Source of the DNA: Mesocentrotus franciscanus
Taxonomy: Eukaryota; Echinodermata; Echinoidea; Camarodonta; Strongylocentrotidae
Reading direction: 5' to 3'
DNA length: 64,000 bases
Assembly (NCBI GenBank): GCA_037976565.1
Contig: CP137680.1
Coordinates: 29,316,348-29,380,347, forward strand
Under the pieces are notes generated by a model. The model ran no database searches, was not told where the DNA came from, and was given only the letters and a program-made list of their open reading frames with translations. The position numbers and the translations under genes are program-made. This document shows positions 1 to 11,900 of the stretch, piece after piece. How positions within the stretch are numbered: the first letter of the stretch is position 1; every line of letters starts with the position of its first letter.

Positions 1-775
1 ACATTCCTTGTGATCAAAGCGTGATTTGTTCTTCTTCAATATTTTCACATTTTAGATTACATAATCCAATAATTCACAAATGAGTACAGGTACATACCAT
101 GTTCTTTTGTTAAATAATTGCCAATTATTTATGGAACACCGTGATCAAATCTTTTGCAGGTGTATCAGTTTTGGAAATAAGTTGAGAGTTTTACCTTTAT
201 ATTTCATGAAAAAGAATCATCATGTTGATATACGAAAATGTATAATTCAATTGTAGTTTAATGAATATTGGAACATAACAAACTTGAAAAACTTCAATAG
301 ATCAATTTTATTGTAACATAACTTAATAAAGCAAACACTTTTTAGATGCGGTAAAACATTAACGATTTGTTTTCCATCTTTTTCTCTTTCTCCCCCTGTA
401 CCTCATTCAAGTTTCGCTTTTTTCCCCTCCCTATATTGCATTAAAGCACATTTTTTTTTCAGGCGTATGAATTTAATAAACCGTATTTTGAACCTCAACT
501 TACCTGTGATTTATGTTTACATACTAATTTGCATTTTGTTTTAGTCGTAAGAACATCGGCCATTAATTTCCTACGAGGTATTTGTTATCACCGATCAATT
601 TCTAAACAACATTCAACCATTCGCCAATATTTCCACGAGCGGTCGCAAATTAGTTTACGAAATCTTTGATGATCTGATAATTTCGTGCAAAATTCCGCAA
701 CAGATCGGTAACTGATCACTCACTATAATTTTTAGCAAATTGCTTTTTTGAATATATTGCTAAGTTGTATTTTGG
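1..775. other. No gene seen
   Basis: AT-rich sequence with no exon, repeat or RNA recognised. A first exon of copy A could be hidden here, but nothing like the Cys-rich start of copy B was seen. Confidence 0.5.
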
Positions 776-1019
776 AGTGTCATCGGTCGTTGCATACTGG
801 TTCATTTGCTTGACTCCCCATCCAAAGGTTGAGGGTACGAATCCAAGCTCGGCACTAACGTCCTTTATCAAGACATTTATCCACTTTTCCACTCTCCACC
901 CAGGTGGAAATGAGTACCATGTATGCTAGAGAGCGCTACATATTTGGCCTCAGCTATGACCGATATGATAATGTTAGAACGCCAGGAGCGTAACGACATG
1001 ACGGACATGTGCGGTCTTC
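776..1019 (+). mobile_element. Degraded tRNA-derived SINE
   Basis: Contains a decayed tRNA-like head (GGTTGAGGGTACGAATCCAA resembles a B box) followed by the family body CACTAACGTCCTTTATCAAGA and CTCTCCACCCAGGTGGAAAT. It abuts a minus-strand copy. Confidence 0.55.
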
Positions 1020-1345
1020 AATAATAATAATAATAATAACAATCTGGTTTTATATAGCGCTTAATACGGAATACCGACTCATAAGCGCTTTACAAAATTT
1101 ATTACCCGGTCATTGGATTCATTCAAGCACAATGTGCACCCATTTACACTCCCTGGGGAGTATTCCTACCATATGGTCACCGTAAGGGCATAGGGAATTA
1201 CTAACACAAATTCTTTCGTCGTCCTACCGGATCCCCATTTCTATTTTGGGTATTGAGTGGCAAATGTAGATTAATGCCTTGGCAAAGGACATTAGTGTCG
1301 TGTCGGGGATCGAGCCACGGCACTCGACTCAAACATTAATAGGAT
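1019..1345 (-). mobile_element. tRNA-derived SINE, minus strand
   Basis: Read on the minus strand it has the family body (CACTAATGTCCTTTGCCAAG, then a CAATGACCGGG-like part and TAAGCGCTATATAAAACC) and ends in (ATT)n at 1019-1040. Its head, near 1300-1345, is poorly kept. Confidence 0.65.
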
Positions 1346-1784
1346 CATTATTATTATTATCACTATTATTATGATTATCATTATTATCATTATTATCTGT
1401 CATGATGTATATTCCATGTAATTCAATTGAGCTGTAATACGGTTTGCAATAAATACAGTAAGAAAGACGGGTAGGAAAGGTTTTAGAAAAGAGTTATTCT
1501 GGCGAGTGAAAAGTTTAAATGCATGGGCGTTACTCTTTTTTTCTTTCTTCTTCTTGTTTGGTGAGGTATCATAAATAGAACATAGTGTGGACATTTGATG
1601 AATATTAAAAGAAACATCAAAGGAATAACAATCATATACCATTCTCAGTGAATCGAAGGTGTTCAGGAAGGGGGACATTAGGGGCTCGTACTGAATACAA
1701 ATACAAATTAGTGACTTGAAATAAATTGTAATATTTCGTTCAATTGACCCTTTTTCATCTCAAGATGGCATGTTCTATGATTAT

Positions 1785-1960
1785 AATAATAATACTTCTG
1801 CTTATATAGCACTTAATATATCGGCAAGTCCGAGTTTCTTAGCGCTATAAGGTCTAGCTCTGGACCGCCATTCATCTTTAGATGGTTCCCCAATGCCGTA
1901 GAATTCATTCAAATGCGTCGCCCTTTTCCAAGCAAAGTAAGCCATGTTTTTACGCATTTT
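1785..1960 (-). mobile_element. 3' end of a second SINE-like family, minus strand
   Basis: On the minus strand, AGCGCTAAGAAACTCGGACT and AAGTGCTATATAAGCAGAAG lead into an (ATT)n tail at about 1783-1796. It shares the tail style of the main SINE family but has a different body. Confidence 0.4.
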
Positions 1961-3192
1961 AACCTGATGCTGGAAAATGCCCATGTAATTCAGTAAATCA
2001 ACAAACCTTAAAAGATGATTTTGGTGAAATACCCCTGACGACAAACAATACCCTACAACGCCAAGTGCCCCAAGCAAGATACGACACCTCCACCATTCTC
2101 ATGTAATAGTTTACTGATACATTATTTTGCTTTATCACTGGAAAGAAATTGTCAATTATCAAACTAAGTGTGGCTAATGACTGGTCCATCGTACTTTTTT
2201 TTATACATTTTGTACACTTTCTTTACATTCCATGTCATTGTAAGCGAGTGGAAGCATGATGAAAATAATATTCAACCTTCTGGAAATATTAGCCCAGCAG
2301 CCCAGTGCACTTTGATCAAACGAACGAGGTAACAATATCTGAATATTGGAACATTCGGGAAGAAACCTAGGGAGGGCCCAAAAATGCATTTGATCAAACG
2401 AACGAGGTACTGCTTGAAACCAATTTTAACTAAATGCGTGAATGCCGCAAAGCACTGACTGGCCCATGCCAGAATGGAGGGTGAAATAATAACTCTATTG
2501 TAATCCTGCTTTAGTAATTATCTGTGGTATGGAAACATAGACATCATCATCAAACTATTTTTAATACTCATCTCGTGTTCATAATAAGCTCATTGAGATG
2601 ACTATACTTCATTCTGTACAAATCATACAATGATACCAAAATGCTGACCTTGATGTCATCTGATCTATATTAATTATACTCCCCTCACATCAGAGTCAAT
2701 CTCATGGTTATTTTGGCGGCGCCATGGCAACGTCAATTAACTGACCACAGTTGTTGCCATGGAGCTGTAAACAAACCACAATACGGCCGAGGCAATAACT
2801 CCCGAGGCACTATAGACATATACACAATTTAATTATGTACATGTACATATATAATCCGGAGAGCCATTATGTTATATAGGCCAATGCACAATGTTGGTAA
2901 AAGTCGAAAGGTCAAATCAAAGATGAATTTCCTAGTACTTTGAAAAGAACTCCTTAAAAACACCTGTATTTTCGAGAAAACAAGTGCATCTTGTTTTTTA
3001 TTCTTAAGGGGGAAGGGAATTTGTTTGGGGGGAGCTTGGGTATCCGACACCTACTGACATTTTGTGTTACAGCTGACCTGCTGTACTCAATAATGAATAT
3101 TCCATTGAGTAGATTACTTTTCGATTATTTATGATAATATACTAATTAGGTTATATCCATAGTACAAAATTACAAGATAATCAATGATTGGA
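1961..3192. other. No gene seen
   Basis: Anonymous sequence. The phrase GATCAAACGAACGAGGTA occurs at 2313 and again at 2392, an 80-bp tandem duplication. Inverted words CATGGCAACG and GTTGCCATGG lie near 2723 and 2753. Open frames are short and unconvincing. Confidence 0.5.
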
Positions 3193-3528
3193 GTGTCGTG
3201 GCCGAGTGGTTTAAGGCGCTTGACTGGAGATGCGAAGGTCGAGGGTTCGAATCCCGACACGACACTAATATCCGTTGGCAAGATATTACTTGCTACTCTC
3301 CACCCAGGTGTTAAGGTGGGTACCCGGTAGGATGCGACCGTCATTGTTGGTCAAACAGTTTTTGAAAGTCAAGTAACGCCTGGCTGGAATGCTCCCAGGG
3401 AGTGGAGATTGTGCACACAGTGTGTGCGGGCAAGCACTGAATCCAATGACCGGGGTAATAGTATATCTGTAAAGCGCTTAGAGACATTGTATTAAGCGCT
3501 ATATAAGCGGAATATTATTATTATTATT
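3193..3528 (+). mobile_element. Full-length tRNA-derived SINE with a well-kept tRNA head
   Basis: The head GTGTCGTGGCCGAGTGGTTT holds an A box and GGGTTCGAATCCC a B box. Its first seven bases pair perfectly with ACGACAC at 3258-3264, as an acceptor stem would. The body (CCGTTGGCAAGATATTACTT, then CTCTCCACCCAGG) and 3' part (AATGACCGGGGTAATA, GCGCTATATAAGCGG) end in (ATT)n. It resembles a Ser/Leu-type tRNA but lacks a proper long variable arm. Confidence 0.75.
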
Positions 3529-5287
3529 GGAAAACTGTACTTAAATGATCAGGGTGTTCCTGGTTTAACTCTTTGCCCGCTACGTTCGGCTAGCGGAACA
3601 TACAGCGGGCTGCCAACTTCGACTCAAGTCACATTTCATTCACAATACACACGGAACGCATTTAATTCTATTGTACGCACACACACACAATAGTAACGCG
3701 TGCTTCGCATTGTATACACATCACACTTCATTGCACCGCTTTCGCAGACATTGTTTACATTGACATTTTCCGAGAAAAATTGAGTTTTTGAAACTGCTTT
3801 TGCAAATATTCTGATGAGCTAGGATGGCCCCTATTAGGAGGAGACGGGACTTGGATACAAAATGTATAGTTGATAATCTCAAAATTTATGATAATATACA
3901 TTACAAAAATGGTACCATTGGCAAGACTATTAATTTCTATACAATATTGCTACACAAAGTTTTTCATTACAGTACACCAATCAAAAGTTATTGCGAGTTG
4001 AATAAGCATAGTCCATGCAGAACCCCTCCTAAGGTGGCACCCTAAAAACAATGTGGCACAGGGGGGATTGTGTACGTGGCGGGCAAAGAGTTAAAAGTAA
4101 ACGTAAAAGTTTGTGGGTAAATTATAGATAATTCAAACAGTATTTTTGGCAATGGACACATCGTTTGAAATTTTAATTGCTCTTCCACCACGTGACACGT
4201 ATGATGATCAATTACTCACGCGTGACCGATTTCAGACAATCTGAACTTGTACTGTCAGACACCCTTGATTTATCTTAATTCAGTGGATGGCTATTACATT
4301 GTAGGTTAATTATGATTTTGAAGGAAAACGAATATTATTTACTCATGCATATCATTGTGAAGCTCGTATTTTATAATAATGATTGCAGGGCATTCAAGGA
4401 GAACAGTAATGATACTGATGAGGCTACCCTGGGTAAACGAGACATATTATTATTAGAAGTATTATTTCTTCCTCTTTCATACGATACTATATTATGAGGG
4501 AATGATCACGCATGACTGAGGACGCACAGTTTGTAATCGGTACTGCACCGTGGCATTAAGTTCAAGGCAATTTATGCGCCCTGAACAATTAGAACACCGT
4601 TTCCATGGTTACATAATGCTTTATGCTATACACACAATAACAAATAATGGGCATCTATACTTAAAATGTAAATTACTCGGGGATGTGTATTCCATAATTC
4701 ATTAGATTTTAGGCAATCGTTTAGAAATGCCCTCAACGTTCAATTTGTCCATATGACGGGACTTTAGTGAAAGAGGGAAGTGTATGGTTTTGTCACATGT
4801 AGGAATTACGAGGATGATTTTCTCTTTTTCTATTTTCTTCTATTTTCACTTCATATTTGAATTTAAAATGCCCAAAGCTATTCCAGGGGTGGAAGGGATC
4901 GTCGTTGACCCCTTTTACAAAGTTAAAAATAATGATTGAAGTGACATTTTTTTTATATATCTGCTACTTTGAATTTTCATTTATCATTTAGAAATCATGT
5001 TCCTTTTTCATTCATCAATGTGATAGTCTAGATTTCAGAGAAATTATAATAATTTGTTAATGATTATCTTATCCATATCATGTGGTGATTTACTTTTTTA
5101 TATAAATCCATCGTTCATCCAATCGTTTCTCTCCTTTTCAGATTGAATTCCTAATTTGTTCTGTAGTTTACAGATTTCAAACCAATTTTACTTCGAATGA
5201 TCCATTATTTCTCACCTTAAACCCTTAATCACTTTTTCTACAATTTGGACAGACAAGATCTAAGCATCTTTTCGATTTTAAAAGCAG
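3529..5287. other. No gene seen apart from a SINE fragment
   Basis: Contains TTTGCCCGCTACGTTCGGCTAGCGGAA near 3573 and the related GTGGCGGGCAAAGAGTTAA at 4076, which resemble the two inverted ends of an element of about 520 bp (3567-4093: AACTCTTTGCCCGC / GCGGGCAAAGAGTT). The rest is AT-rich and unassigned. Confidence 0.5.
4366..4460 (+). mobile_element. SINE 3' fragment
   Basis: AGGGCATTCAAGGAGAACAG, then GATACTGATGAGGCTACCCT and ATTATT match the 3' part of the copy at 5288-5450. Confidence 0.45.
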
Positions 5288-5450
5288 GCACTAATGTCCT
5301 TTGACAAGACATTAATCCACAATTGCAACTCTCCACCAAGGTGTAGGGTACCTGGCAATCGTTGTGGTAAAAACAATTACAGGGCCCTCAGAGAGAACAT
5401 CATTAAAACTGATGAGGCTTCCCTGGGTAAACAAAAATATTATTTGTATA
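5288..5450 (+). mobile_element. SINE lacking its tRNA head
   Basis: Begins at GGCACTAATGTCCTTTGACA, the body just after the tRNA-like part of other copies, and ends near AAAATATTATTTG. The short open frames on both strands are by-products. Confidence 0.55.
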
Positions 5451-5772
5451 ACTATTATTGTTCCTTCCTTCTTCCTTGTTCCTTGTATTGAATTATTGTC
5501 TGTTTTCAAGGTCTGACTAGAGTGCCTGCTAATGTTTTCTTCGTTGGGAGCGTTTATTTCTCTTAAATCTTGTTAAAATAATTTGTCCGTATATTTTTGT
5601 TATTGATTGATTGATTTATTTATTCATTCGTGCATTCATTCATTTATTTACTAGTTTATCATTTACTTATTTATGTAATTATTTGATATTAACTTAGGCC
5701 TATGTGTATATTTCTTTATTTATTTATTGTCTTATTAATTAATTAATTAATTTATCTTCATTTATTTACTAG

Positions 5773-6331
5773 ATCTACAGCCTTGCATACCTCGGATGGT
5801 GGATAAACCAGTACCTGGCCATCAAAGCAATTCAAGGTAAAATTATTCAAATTCTAGCCACATTTTGCTCGTTTTTTAAATCGGTTACTGCCATCTTTTT
5901 TAAGCACAGATTTGCATTGTAATATCTTTTGGTCATGAAAACAAGTTGTAGGTATTTGTTTATATTAATATGCCTACAAGTAAAATGCATATATATTCTA
6001 CACAGCAATCTGGTATAGATCAACATTGCACCAAGTCCATGCAATATGTTTCGGCCTTTTAACAAATATATCATTAAAGTCCTTATTGATTCGTTGATTA
6101 ACCTTTTGGGGTGCAATTTTTTTGTATATTATTGTACCACCTGGGTCATTAGATCAAAAAGATTTTTCTTTGTCAGGGATATTGTAAAAACGACTAGTCT
6201 TTAATATCCGCCAATCCATTTTGAATCTGTATATTTATCTAAAATAGGTTAGTTTTTTATCTGTACTATTATCTGAAATTTAGTACGATAATTAGGAAAT
6301 AATTATATCGCGTGTATCAAGCTGTTTGTAT

Positions 6332-6366
<35 letters not shown>

Positions 6367-8386
6367 TTTGTATTGGTATTATTATTGGGGGATAAATGAT
6401 TCCAATTGTAAACTTTTGCCCAAGTTCATTATTTTCTGGTCTTTCCAACAGCATTCAACCCTTTTGGTTTTAACTATAGCGCCATCTTCGCAGGATACAT
6501 CATCAATTTCCTCATACTTTCTCTCCTCTTCGTTGCTTGCATTATTCTCCTGGTGGGAGTTACCAAGGTAAATCTTAATTTGTCTAGCTTCATTCGTTTT
6601 AAAATGTTGTACCACAATTTTTAAAGCAATTTTAAAGGCAGTGTGATTTACAGACACGATACTACTGCTGTGATGTATTTTCAATTGCGATATCTTTTGG
6701 TGAAGGCGTACATAGAGCTCTTTCCGCTTCTTGTCCCCAAGCATAACCATGCGCGTGTCATCAGTTGGTACAGAATAGTGTACAAAGGCGAGCAGCGAGG
6801 GTTAGAAGTTCACGCGCTTGCGTATTGCACGTAAATCTGAAGCAGTGTCGGTAGAATACCATGCCTTTAAAGATATGTTTGTTTTAATATATCGTTCCAT
6901 TCGATTCCGGAGACCTATCCCAAAACAGGACCGAATAATTCATTATTTTGTTTAACTTAGAGAAACAATCATGTTCTCTTTGCTGCTTTGGTAATTTGAG
7001 TATCAAGATGTGAAAAGTATTTATAAGAGAAGCTCCAAAAGGCCAATGACTTGAAGTCCTATCCGAGGGAATATATAATATATATTTATTTGCCCTTATC
7101 TTTCTGATATAGCTAGTTAGATTATTGCATTATTATAGCAACAGGGGGCACTGTGTTTTGTCCGTGGATATTCAAACGGAAAACCAGGATTTTAATGTAA
7201 GTCAGAAAAACCAACGACAACAAAAAGCAAAATCATTACAATTTGAAGGGCCTATATTCAACAGAGCTTTACATAACTTTCTAAAATCCACGTACCTTCG
7301 TACATATTTCTTTCAATTTGTGGAATCGTGCAAGCCTTCGTCACATTCGTGCCCATTAGCCTCATTTCCCTCCATATCCTTATAGTTAACAGCATTAAGA
7401 TCGGAAAACGTCAGGACAATTGTATTGCGAAAACTATTTAATTAATGAGTAATCCTTAAATTAAATATATTCCCTCAATCTGTGACTTTTTTCAGTCGTC
7501 AAATTTTGTGATTTTGACTTAGATTTACAATAAAAGCAATAGTGATGATAACTAATAGTACCATTAAAATAGCACTTTTTATTCACAACCACATCAAATA
7601 TCATATTGCATTCAATTGTATTCAATTTCTTAGCTTCACTTGCAACAACATTTAGAAACGGGAAGTTTAGGGCAACGAGTTGCCCGAATATCTTCATATT
7701 TCCTGTATTCAGTGAGGTAACCGAATATATGAAATTTATATTCATGTATTCGGCAGCAACGTACCGGCATACACATATTGTATATCTTTGCTAGTGTGTT
7801 ATAATTATAAAATAACATTTGTACCATAATTTAATAATGCCACTCGTTTTTTTGCTCGCTTGCAAATCTACCCGTTTGTGTTTACATGCTACTTTACGAG
7901 TGAGAGAGTGATGGAAAATCAATATTATGTGATGATTTTAGGATTCGGGTGACGCGAAACTTTTTATTTTGTTAAAGGGTGCTAAAAAGAAATACGTCAA
8001 AAGATTTTAAAACGCCGGGTTACATCGTGGCTCTCTCACTTTTCCTTCTTCATATTTGTTGAAGAGGACAAGGGATTACATCATTTCTCCCCGTGTGTTT
8101 ATTGATTGTTATGTAGAAGTGTCGTGGTCGAGTGGATATGTCACCGGACTGTGGATCACAAGGTCCGCGGTTCAAGTCCCGCCACGGCACTAATGTCCTT
8201 TGGCAAGACATTGATCTACACTTGCCACACTCAACCCAGGTGAGGTAAATGGGTACCTGGTAGGATTATTCCTTGAAATGCACTGTGCGCCGATATCGGT
8301 AGCCGGAGCTAAAGCTAGGGTAATAATTTCCGAAGCTCTTTGGAAGCGCATAGAGACTAAGTATTATGCGCTATACAAGAACGGAC

Positions 8387-8417
<31 letters not shown>

Positions 8418-8866
8418 CGAACAATTTAGGATGATTTGGTTTTGTCTTCAGACAGGACTAAATATGAAAATTACGTGCAGAAATTTTGCTTGTAATTCTC
8501 AATCAACATTGAGTTTGTGTTTTTATAGTTATATCCTTTTTCCCTTTTGCGGGAGATAATTGGATCAAACGCTTAATCCTTTAACATGTTCGAGAATATT
8601 ATAACATATTGAAGGTCGTGGTTAGCCAATTTCGGGAAACATTTCGTTTTGTATATCCATTCGGTATTTGTGTTTAGTAATATTATTCTTTTTCCCTTTT
8701 GCGGGAGATAATTGGATCAAACGCTTTATCCTTTAACATATTCGAGAATATTATAACATATTGAAGGTTGTGGTTAGCCAATGTCGGGAAACCACATTAA
8801 GTTTTGTAAATCCATTCCCTATCAACCAAATATATTTGAATGTATCTCCGCCCTACTTCTCTCCCT

Positions 8867-8915
<49 letters not shown>

Positions 8916-8931
8916 CCCTCTTTCTCTCTAT

Positions 8932-8983
<52 letters not shown>

Positions 8984-11900
8984 CCTCATCACCCTCTCTC
9001 TCCCTATCTGACCTGTGTACATGGGGTCAAATTTAGACTGGGTAACATGTTTGAATGAGTGTACTGATATTGACAACCCACAACTGGTGTCATATATAAA
9101 CAATATATAGCTATGGTTGATATGCGAAATAATGATAATAATATCTATCTATCAGACCTCTCTCCCCCCTCCCACCCCCGTTACTATGTTGTTCTTTTCA
9201 ATCAGGCGCTCTGGTATCTATCTGAAATCCTCACTTATGTTAACTTCATTGAAATTTGATTGTTTAAAACAACAATTTCATATTCAAGTTTGCATTTTAT
9301 TAATCATTACCTAATCCAGCCCTAACGAATCTTTGGGAAAGAATTGTTATTGTCAAGAAGTCACTCTTTCAGTCTATACCTATACATTGAGTTTTTTTGG
9401 ATACCTCCGGATGTCGCAATACTTTCGTTAAATGAATACTTGTATACACAAAATATGATCAAATACGCCGGATAATACAGTATTGATTTTATCACCGTGT
9501 TTTATAGTGTTCCTATCATGATCGTGTCCTTTATTACTATTATCTATATATATAACAAGGTGTTACAGTTAACACCGAGTTTCTTAGTGGTCCTATTATA
9601 ATTGCGTTATTTACAATTATCATACATTATGCAGGATATCAAGGTGTTACTGCTACCTTACACCATACTCCTCGGCCTTCTACTGTTCTTTCAGCTAGTA
9701 AGCTGGATCATTTGGTTGGCTGTACTGGTAAGTGTTATACACATTGGCGTAGCTCCAGGGTATCGGTGGGTGGGAGGACAAAGGGAGGGAAATGAAACGA
9801 AGATCTTACAACCTCCTGCCTGCTCCACCCTGCCATTTGGTTTCTTTCTTTCTTAGGTTTCTCCCCCAAGATCCATGCCCCACTACACGTATTCCCAATA
9901 AAGGGGAGAAAGGGAGAAGTGAAAGGAAATGAAGATGATCCAACCCACTGCCTGCTCCACCCCACTTGGTTTCTTTCTTTCTTATGTTTCTTCCCCCTAC
10001 CCGTGCCCCCGACACCAAAGCCCTTTCTGTTGTTAGATAACTCAACAACAGTGATGTGGCAGAATAGAACATAAATATTGAACATAGTTCTTAGCCTACC
10101 GAAGACTTATTTTGATTTTTATTTTAAAAAATCACCTTACTGCTAAGAAACCGTGAATATGCTTGAAACGAGCCTACGACTATATACGAACAGGATAATA
10201 AGGATTAAGCCTTACCAAAGGGCGCTAGCGCATCGATGAATCTCCCGGTTACGAGGCCTCTGAGCCCACATAATCTCTTCTAAAGACCCAATTTCGACGA
10301 CTTGACGGAATACATTTTGTTTTGGATATTACAAAAAAAACACGATAATATCTAACTCATGATTTTCTGATTTCTGAACAGTTGTGAAAAACATCCTAAA
10401 TCTATATTGTGTAATTGTTGTACATAATTACACCTAAGTTAGAACTGCAGTAAAACAGGAACAAAAGAAGACACGACATTCTATACAATCCTAAGAACCA
10501 TTAATTTATCTTTATTTGCGAACATATTCCGGGGCAAAACTACCACAAGTAAGGAATAATTATTATACTTTCTATTTGTGTTCTTAACTAACAATGTATT
10601 TAAAAAGATATTTGTTATTATGTAGACTATAACTCTTAAAATATGTGAATTAATGAAACTTAATTAGTGAAAATATCCAAACCTACTGAAAACAACAAAA
10701 ATAAACACGGGTGAATAATTCATTGAATTGATCTTTTCTCGGATGTATATATTCAAACTGTATTACCAACTCAGCAAAGAAACGCTTGACTCTTATGCAA
10801 CCTGTATTTCGGCTGTAAAAATAAGCTAAAAACTAATGGCTTTTGTTCATCACTAGACGGTCGGGGGAGAAAGTACTTTCAATAAATAGAGGTGTTGTGG
10901 TCGAGTGGATACGTCACCGGACTGTCGATCACAAGGTCCGCGGTTCGAGTCCCGCCGCGGCACTAATGTCCTTTGGCAAGACATTGATCTACATTTGCCA
11001 CACTCAACCCAGGTGAGGTAAATGGGTACCTGGTAGGATTATTCCTTGAAATGCACTGTGCGCTGATAACGGCTGCCGGAGCTAAAGCTAGGGTAATAAC
11101 TTCCAAAGCTCTTTGGAAGCGCAGAGATGTTATTTTATAACGTATTATGCGCTATACAAGAACTGGACTATTATAATATTATTATTATTAAAGATATGTA
11201 CACATCGATGTAAAAAAAAAATTAATGGAGCCACTGATAAGTGTGTTGTCCTTTTTATTCAAGGGTTTTGCCGCTATTCTTCTGATCATCGATTTTATTT
11301 TCTGGATCGCTTTCACCTCTCTCAACGTAAGTATCGTCCTCTTCCATTTTGTAATATTATAACATGGTCCAAATAAATCAAATTTTCTTACTCATATTGG
11401 CAACAATTATTTATAATGTCCATTCTGTTATTTTTTGTTATTGAAAGTATATTAAAAGAAACAGTGTAAATAAAAATTACAAAAAAGTCAACAAGAAGCA
11501 GCAATTTATACAAGAAAATATTGCGATTATAAATTTGACTCTGCGTTGCCAATTTTGAAAACTTCAATAATTAATTTCGATTAAATCGCTCTTATTCATG
11601 AGCGGCATAATTAACGGCAACATAAATGGACTTAAATTTTCCAGTCAATTTTGCACATTTTGCTCATGTATACGATTCGGGATCAAAGATCAAAATTCTC
11701 TACAGGTGACATGCAATTGCTTAAACAAGACATTTAAACATTTATACAGCGATAGTTAGACTATAAATCATGAGGATAATTATAAACTGATTTTATATGC
11801 TGTTTTACTGCTTTCAGTATTAGTCATTTTATGTATTAAAGGAAACCATAAAAACTGCCGTTTTAGAATACAAAATTACAAGACTCGTGACATTTTGAAG

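Noticed and set aside
3193..3264. A functional tRNA gene
   Set aside because: The tRNA-like head is followed by a body shared with several other copies and an (ATT)n tail, and the anticodon and variable arms do not fold properly; it is a SINE.
6382..6750. 122-residue minus-strand open frame
   Set aside because: Antisense across copy A's second listed exon (6452-6567), whose sense frame has family-consistent membrane sequence and splice sites.
8761..9103. Ser/Leu- and Arg/Glu-repeat proteins
   Set aside because: Translation of the CT microsatellite in every frame.
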